29,832 nt of DNA from an uncultured Clostridia bacterium (GCA_934271725.1 CAKQSC010000004.1:1-29832); one strand, 5' to 3'; counted from the first letter of the stretch, positions 1-6,075 are shown. Notes: a model not told the origin generated them from the letters alone. Made by a program: numbers and translations.

Positions 1-1
1 C

Positions 2-484
2 GGCGACGTTATAGACGGGTTGTTTTTCGGCGGAAGATTTTTGCCTTTCGGATTTCTTTTTACGGCGGTTTACCTCTACGTTGCCGAAAAAAGGTATAAC
101 GAAAAACGTAAACAGATAACGCTGAAAGACTCGCTTTATCTGGGACTTGCACAAGGCGTTGCCGTGATTCCGGCGGTGTCGAGAAGCGGAACGGTATTTG
201 CAACCGGCGAACTTTTAGGCATAGAAAAAAATGAACTTGCGGATTTCACTTTTCTGATGAGTATACCCGTAATCGGCGGAGGAATATTTTATGAAACGCT
301 TAAATGCGCCGTCAAAGGCGGTTTCGGCGAAATTGCGGTTGCGCCTACGCTTTTCGGTTGTCTTTCGGCGTTCGTCGGGGGAATAATAGCCGTGTATTTC
401 GTGGATTTTGCTTATACCAAAGGAAAAACGAAATATTTCGCCGTATATTTATTGCTGTTGTCGGTTATTCTAACGGTATTATGA
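2..484 (+). CDS. uppP: Undecaprenyl-diphosphatase UppP (BacA family), 5' truncated
   Basis: This is the C-terminal part of an integral membrane phosphatase that converts undecaprenyl diphosphate to the monophosphate, recycling the lipid carrier for cell-wall synthesis. The reading frame is open from base 2, so the start lies outside the window and about 160 residues remain of a family usually 260-280 long. Visible are the family signature AQGVAVIPAVSRSGT (the PGxSRSxxT phosphate-binding motif, with A for G) and at least three hydrophobic helices, including the C-terminal YFAVYLLLLSVILTVL. The stop codon TGA overlaps the ATG of the next small ORF (ATGA). Family assignment is firm. The A-for-G change in the motif is a small oddity that I cannot interpret. 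Confidence 0.9.
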   Translation, partial: GDVIDGLFFGGRFLPFGFLFTAVYLYVAEKRYNEKRKQITLKDSLYLGLAQGVAVIPAVSRSGTVFATGELLGIEKNELADFTFLMSIPVIGGGIFYETLKCAVKGGFGEIAVAPTLFGCLSAFVGGIIAVYFVDFAYTKGKTKYFAVYLLLLSVILTVL

Positions 485-576
485 AAAAAGATTTACTGTC
501 GGCGTTAAAAACGGCTTCGCCGAAAAAAGTAGGTAAACTTATCAAACGTTATATCGACGAACAAACGAAAGGGTAA
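481..576 (+). CDS. 31-residue basic ORF overlapping the uppP stop
   Basis: This small ORF begins at the ATG of an ATGA stop-start overlap with uppP, the arrangement typical of translational coupling. The product (MKKDLLSALK... ending in DEQTKG) is lysine-rich and could form one amphipathic helix; it has no membrane segment. There is no separate ribosome binding site, which fits coupling but also fits chance. I do not recognise it. The longer in-frame extension starting at 304 lies wholly inside uppP and is a shadow. A hairpin follows eight bases after the stop. Confidence 0.4.
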   Translation: MKKDLLSALKTASPKKVGKLIKRYIDEQTKG

Positions 577-583
577 AATAAAA

Positions 584-615
584 CTCGCAGAAAACGGTAT
601 TGCCGTTTTTGCGAG
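584..615 (+). terminator. Hairpin downstream of uppP
   Basis: Arms CTCGCAgAAAACGG and CCGTTTTTGCGAG pair with a single bulged base around a short loop. No T-run follows on the plus strand, so it is at best an imperfect intrinsic terminator or an mRNA 3' stabilising hairpin for the uppP transcript. The following stretch up to the tRNA terminator (616-742) holds nothing else I can support. Confidence 0.4.
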
Positions 616-742
616 CGTACGTCGTGGCGTAAAGAATATTTTTTTCGGTTTCGCGACGCCTTATAAGTATGCTTTAAAGTTTGTCCGAGGTGTTGCGGGG
701 TATGCCCGTCAGGCGAAAGGTACGCGAATAAAAAGAAAAAAA

Positions 743-762
743 CCGAACACTTTCGTGTTCGG
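743..762 (-). terminator. Rho-independent terminator of tRNA-Leu
   Basis: On the minus strand an 8-bp perfect stem (CCGAACAC/GTGTTCGG) with a GAAA tetraloop is followed directly by TTTTTTTCTTTTT. It lies six bases beyond the CCA end of the tRNA gene, so it terminates a monocistronic tRNA transcript. Confidence 0.8.
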
Positions 763-768
763 TCGTTT

Positions 769-851
769 TGGTGCGAAGAGTGGGGGTTGAACCCACACGG
801 TCTCCCATACGCCCCTTAAACGCACGCGTCTGCCAATTCCGCCATCCTCGC
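769..851 (-). tRNA. tRNA-Leu, anticodon AAG, CCA encoded
   Basis: The minus strand folds into a class II tRNA. The acceptor stem is GCGAGGA/TCTTCGC with one G-T pair, the D arm carries GGCGGAATTGGCAGACGCG as in bacterial leucine tRNAs, and the T arm is GTGGG-TTCAACC-CCCAC. A short extra arm sits between the anticodon and T stems. The anticodon loop TTAAGGG places AAG at positions 34-36, so the tRNA reads CUU and, if A34 is deaminated to inosine by TadA, also CUC and CUA. Discriminator A and the CCA end are encoded. CTT and CTC are frequent leucine codons in this window, especially in the giant gene. Anticodon assignment rests on alignment with known leucine tRNAs by eye. Confidence 0.92.
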
Positions 852-864
852 TTAATGCTTAATC

Positions 865-893
865 AGTATATATTATTTTAAAAAACTTGTCAA
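865..893 (-). promoter_or_regulatory. Sigma-A promoter of tRNA-Leu
   Basis: Minus strand TTGACA (888-893), a 17-base spacer, and TATACT (865-870). It ends 14 bases before the mature tRNA 5' end, giving a very short 5' leader. Confidence 0.85.
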
Positions 894-982
894 CGATTTG
901 AAAGTAATTTTTAAAAAAATCTTTTCCCGATAGGCGCAAAACGTTGTTAAAAAGGGGCGTGGTGCGTTTTTCCGCAATTTTA

Positions 983-1303
983 TTATTTACCGTTCGGTTG
1001 CTTTTTATAGGTTTGCGTCCCGCGTGCCACCGCCTTGCGTTTGCGCGTTTTCTTTACTATCGCTCGTACTATAAGAATAATAATCAGGGGCGGAAATATA
1101 ATCGAAAGAAGAAATATAAAAAAGTATTTCATACCTCTCGTTGTTTTGGGCTGACCGATAGCGCAAACGATTATAACGCCTATGAGATTAAAAAACATTA
1201 CGAGAAGAAAGCCCGCCACCGCCGAACCGCCTTGTTTTACCTTGTTGTTTGCTGTTGTCCTGCTTGCCGACGGACTTTTATTGCCGTTGTTCCCGTTTTC
1301 CAT
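983..1303 (-). CDS. Small membrane protein with two transmembrane helices, regulated by the adjacent XRE repressor
   Basis: A 106-residue protein of unknown family. Residues 1-25 are polar and rich in N, S and K. Two hydrophobic segments follow (about 28-49, AVAGFLLVMFFNLIGVIIV, and about 59-83, MKYFFIFLLSIIFPPLIIILIV), and the C-terminal 20 residues are strongly basic, favouring a cytoplasmic tail. The start is supported by GGAGGG nine bases before ATG. The promoter carries a perfect palindrome exactly in its spacer, and a second copy lies in front of the divergent XRE gene, so expression is probably repressed by that regulator. Small membrane proteins paired with XRE repressors can be immunity, stress or toxin-like factors. 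Nothing here decides which. Confidence 0.75.
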   Translation of the reverse strand: MENGNNGNKSPSASRTTANNKVKQGGSAVAGFLLVMFFNLIGVIIVCAIGQPKTTRGMKYFFIFLLSIIFPPLIIILIVRAIVKKTRKRKAVARGTQTYKKQPNGK

Positions 1304-1337
1304 AGTTTAATTTCCCTCCGGACTCATTTATAAAAAT

Positions 1338-1366
1338 ATTCTATACGAGAGTTTCTCGTATGTCAA
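1338..1366 (-). promoter_or_regulatory. Promoter of the small membrane protein gene, spacer filled by an operator
   Basis: Minus strand -35 TTGACA (1361-1366), spacer 1344-1360 of exactly 17 bases, -10 TAGAAT (1338-1343). The whole spacer is a perfect palindrome, so a bound protein would block RNA polymerase. Confidence 0.8.
1344..1360. promoter_or_regulatory. Operator O1, palindrome TACGAGA-N3-TCTCGTA
   Basis: Perfect 7-bp inverted repeat with a three-base centre (GTT). The same pattern recurs 29 bases away at 1373-1389. It is likely the binding site of the XRE protein encoded at 1400. Confidence 0.7.
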
Positions 1367-1372
1367 GTAATT

Positions 1373-1389
1373 TACGAGATATTTTCGTA
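1373..1389. promoter_or_regulatory. Operator O2, palindrome TACGAGA-N3-TTTCGTA
   Basis: Second copy of the operator with one changed base in the right arm; centre-to-centre spacing to O1 is 29 bases, close to three helical turns. It overlaps by two bases a TAAAAT (1388-1393) that may be the -10 box of the XRE gene, consistent with autoregulation. Confidence 0.65.
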
Positions 1390-1399
1390 AAATGAAAAT

Positions 1400-1603
1400 A
1401 TGGAAATTATATCTGTGCGAATTAAAGAAATAAGAACGGAAAGAAATCTTACGCAGAAAGAGTTCGGGGATATTTTGTCCGTTTCGCAAGACACCGTGTC
1501 TTTGTGGGAAAAGGGTAAAAGCGTTCCTACTACGGAGTTTGTCGTTTCGATATGCAAAAAATTCGGGCTTTCGGCAGACTACGTGTTAGGGTTGGAAGAT
1601 TGA
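1400..1603 (+). CDS. XRE/Cro-C1 family transcriptional repressor, 67 residues
   Basis: A compact helix-turn-helix protein consisting almost only of the DNA-binding domain: IKEIRTERNLTQKEFGDIL, then the recognition helix SQDTVSLWEKGKSVPTTE, then the closing helices of the Cro/C1 fold ending SADYVLGLED. It should bind DNA as a dimer; the twin palindromes just upstream are the obvious targets. No Shine-Dalgarno sequence precedes the ATG. A TAAAAT lies six bases before it, so the mRNA may be leaderless, though the matching -35 region is poor. It is divergent from the two-helix membrane protein gene (96 bases apart). Confidence 0.88.
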   Translation: MEIISVRIKEIRTERNLTQKEFGDILSVSQDTVSLWEKGKSVPTTEFVVSICKKFGLSADYVLGLED

Positions 1604-1627
1604 CGGGCTTGCTTTTTAAGCCTCGTG

Positions 1628-1814
1628 TAAAAATCCCCCGCTCGGGCGAATTGCCCGAGCGGGGGGATGCTTAACATAAAATATATAAGCGGGGGAATGT
1701 GTAAATACTTCTTTTCAGTCTGAATTAGTTTTCGGTCTATACCTCCTCGATTATTTCGTAATCAAATTAGTACATCGGCGGAATCTCCTTTTTTCGTATT
1801 CTGTGCCTTTTTTC
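1628..1814 (-). ncRNA. Short orphan transcription unit without a usable ORF (candidate small RNA)
   Basis: A consensus minus-strand promoter (1821-1849) starts transcription near 1814, and a strong hairpin plus T-run ends it near 1628, giving about 185 bases. The RNA contains two good Shine-Dalgarno sequences: GGAG eight bases before an ATG (1773-1775), and GAGGAGGT (1741-1748). The first ATG opens only AUG-UAC-UAA. In the same frame after that stop the reading is FDYEIIEEV and then another stop. No start codon follows the second site at normal distance. It could be a small RNA, a leader whose gene was lost, or a remnant of a tiny peptide gene. I do not recognise a known RNA family. Confidence 0.5.
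1635..1665 (-). terminator. Strong terminator of the orphan minus-strand RNA
   Basis: A perfect 13-bp GC-rich stem (CCCCCGCTCGGGC with its complement) and a five-base loop. On the minus strand it is followed by ATTTTTAC; on the plus strand no T-run follows. It therefore best serves the minus-strand unit, and may also protect the end of the XRE mRNA. Confidence 0.65.
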
Positions 1815-1820
1815 AATTAC

Positions 1821-1849
1821 ATTATACCGCTAGAACGGCTTATTGTCAA
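1821..1849 (-). promoter_or_regulatory. Consensus sigma-A promoter of the orphan minus-strand RNA
   Basis: Minus strand TTGACA (1844-1849), 17-base spacer, TATAAT (1821-1826): a full match to consensus in both boxes. Confidence 0.85.
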
Positions 1850-1859
1850 TATCAAACTT

Positions 1860-1883
1860 AAAAATAAAGTTTGCTTTATTTTT
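1860..1883. repeat. Perfect 10-bp inverted repeat between divergent promoters
   Basis: AAAAATAAAG (1860-1869), four-base centre TTTG, CTTTATTTTT (1874-1883). It sits between the -35 boxes of the two divergent promoters at 1821-1849 and 1894-1923, so it may be a shared operator; it could also act as a weak hairpin. Confidence 0.5.
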
Positions 1884-1893
1884 CAAAAGGGTA

Positions 1894-1923
1894 TTGACGT
1901 AAGTCGGGGGTATATGCTATAAT
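1894..1923 (+). promoter_or_regulatory. Plus-strand promoter leading straight into a terminator
   Basis: TTGACG (1894-1899), an 18-base spacer containing GGGGG, TATAAT (1918-1923). The expected start near 1930 is only about 50 bases before the T-run of the hairpin at 1945-1979, so the product would be a very short RNA. Confidence 0.65.
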
Positions 1924-1944
1924 AATACCGTTGAGTATATTAAA

Positions 1945-1979
1945 GCCGTCGGCAAAACTTGCCGACGGCGTCCTTTTTT
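1945..1979 (+). terminator. Rho-independent terminator, probably bidirectional
   Basis: An 11-bp perfect stem (GCCGTCGGCAA/TTGCCGACGGC) with a three-base loop AAC and T6 on the plus strand. On the minus strand a shorter TTT follows, so it could also end the transcript of the gene whose stop codon is at 2030. Confidence 0.75.
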
Positions 1980-2029
1980 AACGGGCGGTTTTATTGCGTT
2001 TTACGTTAAAAACGCGAGGTTTGGTCATT

Positions 2030-3433
2030 TTAGTTAAAGGCGTTTCTGTCCGCTACGAAGTAGTAATAATCCTTGTCCTCGCCGTTAAAGGTAAAAACCT
2101 TTTGTAAAACGGCTTTGCTTTTAACGTTTTGTTTAAAGCATTTGGCGACAACTTTTTTCGCGCCTTTTCTGTAAGCCCACGCGGTTAAAAGTTTCAACGC
2201 TTCTTTCGCATAGCCTTTGCCCTGATGTTTTTCGATTATTCTTATGCCGATTTCCGCGTTTCCGAAAAAGTCGAAGTTATAAAGGCATGCTTCCCCCGCG
2301 AATTCGCCCGTTTTTCTGTCCGAAACCTTTAACGAAAAACAGGTTTTTTCTTTAACGTCTTTGCGTTGCATTCTTAAAAAGGCGTCGGGCGAAGGTTTTT
2401 TTATGTCTTGTCGGTAATCGTATCCCCAGAATTCGTTGAGTTTATCGTCGATATACATTCGGTAATAATCTTCTTTGTCGGCGGAGGTAAGGTTGCTTAC
2501 CGTTACTTTTTCACCTTTAAGAACGGGCATTTCGTAAACGTTGTAAAAAGTTTTGTATACCCTTACGAAGTTTTTGTTCATAATATCGACGGGGTGATAT
2601 TGCGTTTTGCTTATGCGCAACCCTTCGTCGCCCGAATCGTCTTCGCGGTTGATATACGTTGCCGACAAGCCGTAATCTTTTGCGATTTCGTTTACGATAA
2701 CCTGCCCCGCCCCCTCGTAAGATTTAAGCACTTTTTCTATATGCGTGATAAGCGTTTCCCCAACGAGTTCGTTCACGGAAAACGCAACGCAAACGCCTTT
2801 TACGGTTATCATTCCGCCGAGAAGAGAAAAATCGGAATAGTTGTTTAAAAGCCGTTCGGCATATTCGTTTTCTTTCTTTGAAAGAGTGGATTTTTTCGTA
2901 TAGTCTTTCACGTATTCCGCCATACACTCTTTTGCGAGGCAAACGTTGTCTTTCGTTATTCTTTCGTATTTATATTCGGGATACAGGCTTTTAAACTTGT
3001 TTATATGGTTGCGTTGCCCCGAAAACTTTTTGCCTTTGAAAGTGGCGAAATCGCTTGCAAGGTAAACGTAATCGCTCCACGCGCGGTCGAAATGTACCTT
3101 CACGTAAGGGAAAATATCGTAAAGGAAATGCACGTACCCGTCGGGAACGCAACAAAACTCCAACGGCGTCTTTTTTTCTTTGAACTCTTCCGCAAGAAGT
3201 TTAACTATTTTTTCTCTGTCGTCCGTAACGGGCAAAGTGAATGCCGTATCGCGTTTCGAATATTTCATAGACTGTACGCAATCGCCGTATATAAAGGCGT
3301 ATTTTATATCGTAATAGTCTTTCCACATATAAGCGCAGGTCGCCGAGTAATCGGACAGAATATAATTACAAGCGGAAAATATTTTTTCCGCCCGTTTACC
3401 GTTTTTTAAATTGACTTTTTCAAACTTTATCAT
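2030..3433 (-). CDS. Two-domain protein: DUF2156-like acyl-transferase fold fused to a GNAT acetyltransferase
   Basis: The first about 290 residues resemble the DUF2156 / LPG-synthase C-terminal family (an aminoacyl- or acyl-transferring GNAT-like fold), with features such as GKKFSGQRNHINKFKSLYP and GAGQVIVNEIAKDYG and the polar end DDSGDEGLRISKTQYHP. Residues about 305-460 form a second, RimJ/RimL-type GNAT domain, with the acetyl-CoA loop IIEKHQGKGYAKEALKLL and a C-terminal AVLQKVF segment. The fusion suggests transfer of an acyl or aminoacyl group to a small molecule, peptide or lipid; the substrate is unknown. No Shine-Dalgarno sequence is visible before the ATG. A TAATTA lies eight bases upstream but has no clear -35. 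It ends 51 bases from the terminator at 1945-1979. Confidence 0.82.
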   Translation of the reverse strand: MIKFEKVNLKNGKRAEKIFSACNYILSDYSATCAYMWKDYYDIKYAFIYGDCVQSMKYSKRDTAFTLPVTDDREKIVKLLAEEFKEKKTPLEFCCVPDGYVHFLYDIFPYVKVHFDRAWSDYVYLASDFATFKGKKFSGQRNHINKFKSLYPEYKYERITKDNVCLAKECMAEYVKDYTKKSTLSKKENEYAERLLNNYSDFSLLGGMITVKGVCVAFSVNELVGETLITHIEKVLKSYEGAGQVIVNEIAKDYGLSATYINREDDSGDEGLRISKTQYHPVDIMNKNFVRVYKTFYNVYEMPVLKGEKVTVSNLTSADKEDYYRMYIDDKLNEFWGYDYRQDIKKPSPDAFLRMQRKDVKEKTCFSLKVSDRKTGEFAGEACLYNFDFFGNAEIGIRIIEKHQGKGYAKEALKLLTAWAYRKGAKKVVAKCFKQNVKSKAVLQKVFTFNGEDKDYYYFVADRNAFN

Positions 3434-3490
3434 AAGTACGTTAATTACCGTGTTTTTTGCCGTGTAGGGTGTGTGTTTGTCTGATTGTCG

Positions 3491-4360
3491 TTAAGGGCGA
3501 TAAACTTTGAGTTTCCCCGAAACGAGTTTGATATCCATGGGAACGCCCGAATATATTTCCCCGTCGACCTGAACGAACCCGTCGCCGAGAAGAGAAAAGG
3601 AAACTTCTTTTGAACGCTCCATAGTGGTTTTTTTGAGTTTGAGTATTTTTCCTTTAAGAAGTTTTACGAGAGCGAACGGCATTGCTATTTTGCTCATCGA
3701 GTCTACCATAACGACGTCTATAAGTCCGTCGTCCATAACGGATTCGGGCGCAACTTCGAGACCACCGCCTATAAATCTTCCGTTCGCGGCGACTATTACC
3801 ATAGAAGAATGTTCCGTCGTTTTGCCGTTTACCGTTTTCGATATCTTGTACGGTTTGAAATGCAAAAGAGCGGAAATAAGGCTTTTAAGATAAGTGCTTT
3901 TCGTTCTCTTTTCGTGTTTTGCGTATCTTACCAGAACGTCTACGTCTATGCCCGTTCCTATGACGTTTATTCCGCGTATATCTCCCATCTGAAAAAAGTC
4001 GGTATACTTCGCTTCGCCGTTTAAAATAACGTCGAGACTTTTGTCCGGTTCTGCGGGCAAGTCAGAAGCGGAAGCGAAATCGTTTCCCGTTCCGCAAGGA
4101 ATAATGCCGAGATTTATTTTGTCAAAATTATCGAAACCGTTAAGCACTTCGTGCAGAGTACCGTCCCCGCCCATAACGATAATCGTGTCTGTATCCGGTT
4201 GAGAACATACTTCTTTTGCCACGGGTACGGCGTTGTGCGTTTGCTCTGTATCGAAAACGGAATAGGAAATACTTTTCGATTTAAGTATTTCTTCTACGCG
4301 ATTGAGGGCGGTAAGGGCTTTCCCCGAACCCGCGTGTTTGTTTACTATGATTTTTATCAT
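3491..4360 (-). CDS. dagK: Diacylglycerol/lipid kinase, DagK-YegS family
   Basis: A cytosolic, membrane-associated kinase that phosphorylates diacylglycerol or a related lipid using ATP, feeding phosphatidate back into phospholipid synthesis. Signature elements: IVNKHAGSGKA at the N-terminus, the nucleotide-binding GGDGTLHEVLNG at residues 64-75, PCGTGNDFA about 30 residues later, and the C-terminal GLIDVVMV and GEIYSGVPMDIK stretches. At 289 residues it has normal family length. I chose the ATG at 4360, preceded by AAAGGAA; a 38-residue upstream extension is arginine-rich and unlike the family. It is divergent from the CCA enzyme gene, with its own promoter at 4466-4494 and a possible attenuator in the leader. 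Whether diacylglycerol is the true substrate cannot be read from sequence. Confidence 0.9.
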   Translation of the reverse strand: MIKIIVNKHAGSGKALTALNRVEEILKSKSISYSVFDTEQTHNAVPVAKEVCSQPDTDTIIVMGGDGTLHEVLNGFDNFDKINLGIIPCGTGNDFASASDLPAEPDKSLDVILNGEAKYTDFFQMGDIRGINVIGTGIDVDVLVRYAKHEKRTKSTYLKSLISALLHFKPYKISKTVNGKTTEHSSMVIVAANGRFIGGGLEVAPESVMDDGLIDVVMVDSMSKIAMPFALVKLLKGKILKLKKTTMERSKEVSFSLLGDGFVQVDGEIYSGVPMDIKLVSGKLKVYRP

Positions 4361-4397
4361 TACGGTTTCCTTTGTATTAAAGACGCTTTTCCCGTAT

Positions 4398-4423
4398 AAA
4401 AAACCGCAACGACGGAGTCGTCG
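4398..4423 (-). terminator. Possible attenuator in the dagK leader
   Basis: Minus strand CGACGAC-TCC-GTCGTTG forms a 7-bp stem (one G-T pair), followed after three bases by TTTTTT. It lies between the dagK promoter and its start codon, so it could prematurely stop transcription under some condition. An upstream GTCG...CGAC pairing may compete with it. Confidence 0.35.
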
Positions 4424-4465
4424 ACGGCGAAAAGCGACGTGTTTAAAAAAATAAATAACGCAGAT

Positions 4466-4494
4466 ATTATACAATAAAACTTTTCAAAAGACAA
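4466..4494 (-). promoter_or_regulatory. Promoter of dagK
   Basis: Minus strand TTGTCT (4489-4494), 17-base spacer, TATAAT (4466-4471). It overlaps the -35 region of the divergent CCA enzyme gene. Confidence 0.7.
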
Positions 4495-4516
4495 GAAATA
4501 TGATAAAATATTCCGT

Positions 4517-5878
4517 ATGAAAAGTCAAAAACTTGAAAAACTGTACCGTATAAGCGAATTTACGGGTAAAAATATATACCTTGTCGGCGGAGCGGTGCGA
4601 AACGAAATCGCAAACGTACGGGGGAGTTCGGACGCGGACGTTACGGGCGAGGCTACGGGGGAAGAGTTCGCTCTTTCGGCTGAAAAAGCGGGCGTAAAGG
4701 TGCTTGCCGTTTACAAACACACGGGTACCTGTCTTATGGAAATAGACGGCGAAAAGACGGAATACACCTGTTTTCGCAAAGAAAGTTATTCGGGGAAATC
4801 GCACATGCCGGACGTCGTTACGTTCGGCGCGACTCTCGAAGAGGACGCTCTCCGGCGCGATTTCAGGTGCAACGCGGTGTATAAAAACGTGCGTACGGGG
4901 GAAATCGCGGATCCGCTAGGGGGAATAGCCGACATAAAAGCGAAAAGGCTTACGACGTGCAGAACGCCCGAGGAAACGTTCGGGGAGGACGGGTTAAGAC
5001 TTATGAGGCTCGTCCGTTTCGTGGCGGAACTCGGATTTTTTCCGGACGAAAACACGGTTCGCGGGGCGAAAGAAAATTCGGCGATGATTAACGGTATATC
5101 GGCGGAAAGGGTATTCGGCGAACTTGGCGCGACGCTTACGGGCGATTTCAAGTATCTCGGGGGGGATCCCGAAAACGTGTATAAGGCGTTGACGTTAATG
5201 ACGGATATCGGCGTTTTAAAGGAGATTTTACCCGAATTATACGACGGTTTTCACGTGAAACAACCCGAAAAATATCACAAATACGACGTCCTTACTCATA
5301 CTTTCAAGTGCGTGTATTACGCGGATAAAGAGGTAAGACTGCCCGCTTTGTTGCACGATATCGGAAAACCCTACGCTTTTAATCTTTCGGGCAATTTTCA
5401 CGGGCACGAGAAATACGGCGCGGATATCGCGGAACAAGTTTTGGGGCGACTTAAAGCGTCCAAGTCCGTTACGGAGCGCGTTAAACGGCTTGTGGCTATG
5501 CACATGGAGGATTCGGATACCGCCGAAAAAGAGAATAAAGTACGCCTTAAAATAGTCCGTAACGACGATATATTCGACGATCTTATGAAACTTAAAGAAG
5601 CGGACGCGAAAGCGTGCAAAGACGAAACGGACAAAGAGTGTCCTACGGTAGTCAAATGGAAAAAGATACGCGAAGATATGATAAACCGGCACACGCCATT
5701 TAAGATAAAAGACCTTGCGGTAAACGGCAACGACCTTGCTCTTTTCGGGTTTAAGGGGGAAGAAATCGGCAGAATTTTAAACGAATTGTTCGAGGAGTGC
5801 GTCAGAAACCCCGAAATGAACGATAAAAGTGTTTTAACGCGCGTTATACGCAAGAGAGCAAACAAAAAAGCCCGATGA
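4517..5878 (+). CDS. cca: CCA tRNA nucleotidyltransferase / poly(A) polymerase family with HD domain
   Basis: Adds or repairs the 3' CCA end of tRNAs in the cytoplasm. Class II nucleotidyltransferase features: VGGAVRN (about residues 23-29), metal-binding aspartates in SSDADVTG (D39 and D41), RRDFRCNA (113-120), EDGLRLMRLVRF, and the C-terminal HD phosphohydrolase-type domain with DVLTHTFKC and LLHDIGKP. At 453 residues it matches the bacterial HD-containing subgroup. Poly(A) polymerase activity cannot be excluded, since the families are hard to separate by eye. No Shine-Dalgarno sequence precedes the ATG. TAAAAT (4504-4509) ends seven bases before it, with TTTTCA 17 bases further up, so the mRNA is probably leaderless. 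It shares its promoter region with divergent dagK. Confidence 0.93.
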   Translation: MKSQKLEKLYRISEFTGKNIYLVGGAVRNEIANVRGSSDADVTGEATGEEFALSAEKAGVKVLAVYKHTGTCLMEIDGEKTEYTCFRKESYSGKSHMPDVVTFGATLEEDALRRDFRCNAVYKNVRTGEIADPLGGIADIKAKRLTTCRTPEETFGEDGLRLMRLVRFVAELGFFPDENTVRGAKENSAMINGISAERVFGELGATLTGDFKYLGGDPENVYKALTLMTDIGVLKEILPELYDGFHVKQPEKYHKYDVLTHTFKCVYYADKEVRLPALLHDIGKPYAFNLSGNFHGHEKYGADIAEQVLGRLKASKSVTERVKRLVAMHMEDSDTAEKENKVRLKIVRNDDIFDDLMKLKEADAKACKDETDKECPTVVKWKKIREDMINRHTPFKIKDLAVNGNDLALFGFKGEEIGRILNELFEECVRNPEMNDKSVLTRVIRKRANKKAR

Positions 5879-5962
5879 GCCGTTTTCCGCAAAAACGTCG
5901 AAAAAGAGGGAATACGGTGTTAAAAAACGCATATAGTCGCGACTAAACGTAAAAAAAACGAA

Positions 5963-5990
5963 AAAAAACCGCCCCGTCGGCGGTTTTTTT
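5963..5990 (+). terminator. Terminator after the CCA enzyme gene
   Basis: AACCGCC/GGCGGTT stem around CCGTC, continued by A-run/T-run pairing, with T7 on the plus side and A8 on the other, so it can work in both directions. It isolates the preceding gene from the giant gene. Confidence 0.8.
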
Positions 5991-6000
5991 CGCGTATGGA

Positions 6001-6029
6001 TTGACAAAGAGCCGAAACGGGGTTATTAT
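6001..6029 (+). promoter_or_regulatory. Promoter of the giant repeat gene
   Basis: TTGACA (6001-6006), 17-base spacer, TATTAT (6024-6029). A second TATAAT at 6060-6065 lacks a well placed -35. The leader to the start codon is about 90 bases. Confidence 0.75.
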
Positions 6030-6075
6030 TATAACGAATAAACTTGCGCCCGCGCGTAATATAATATACTCGCGT

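Noticed and set aside
944..1333. 129-codon plus-strand frame opposite the small membrane protein
   Set aside because: The minus-strand gene has a promoter, operator, ribosome binding site and credible membrane helices; the plus frame has none of these.
1635..1665. Considered as a plus-strand terminator of the XRE gene only
   Set aside because: The T-run lies on the minus-strand side, so the hairpin fits the orphan minus-strand unit better.
1628..1814. Considered as 6S RNA because of its length (about 185 bases)
   Set aside because: The 5' and 3' ends do not pair and I see no long rod with a central bubble.
4361..4474. 38-residue N-terminal extension of the lipid kinase
   Set aside because: Arginine-rich, crosses the likely attenuator and has no ribosome binding site; the family starts at MIKIIVNKHAG.
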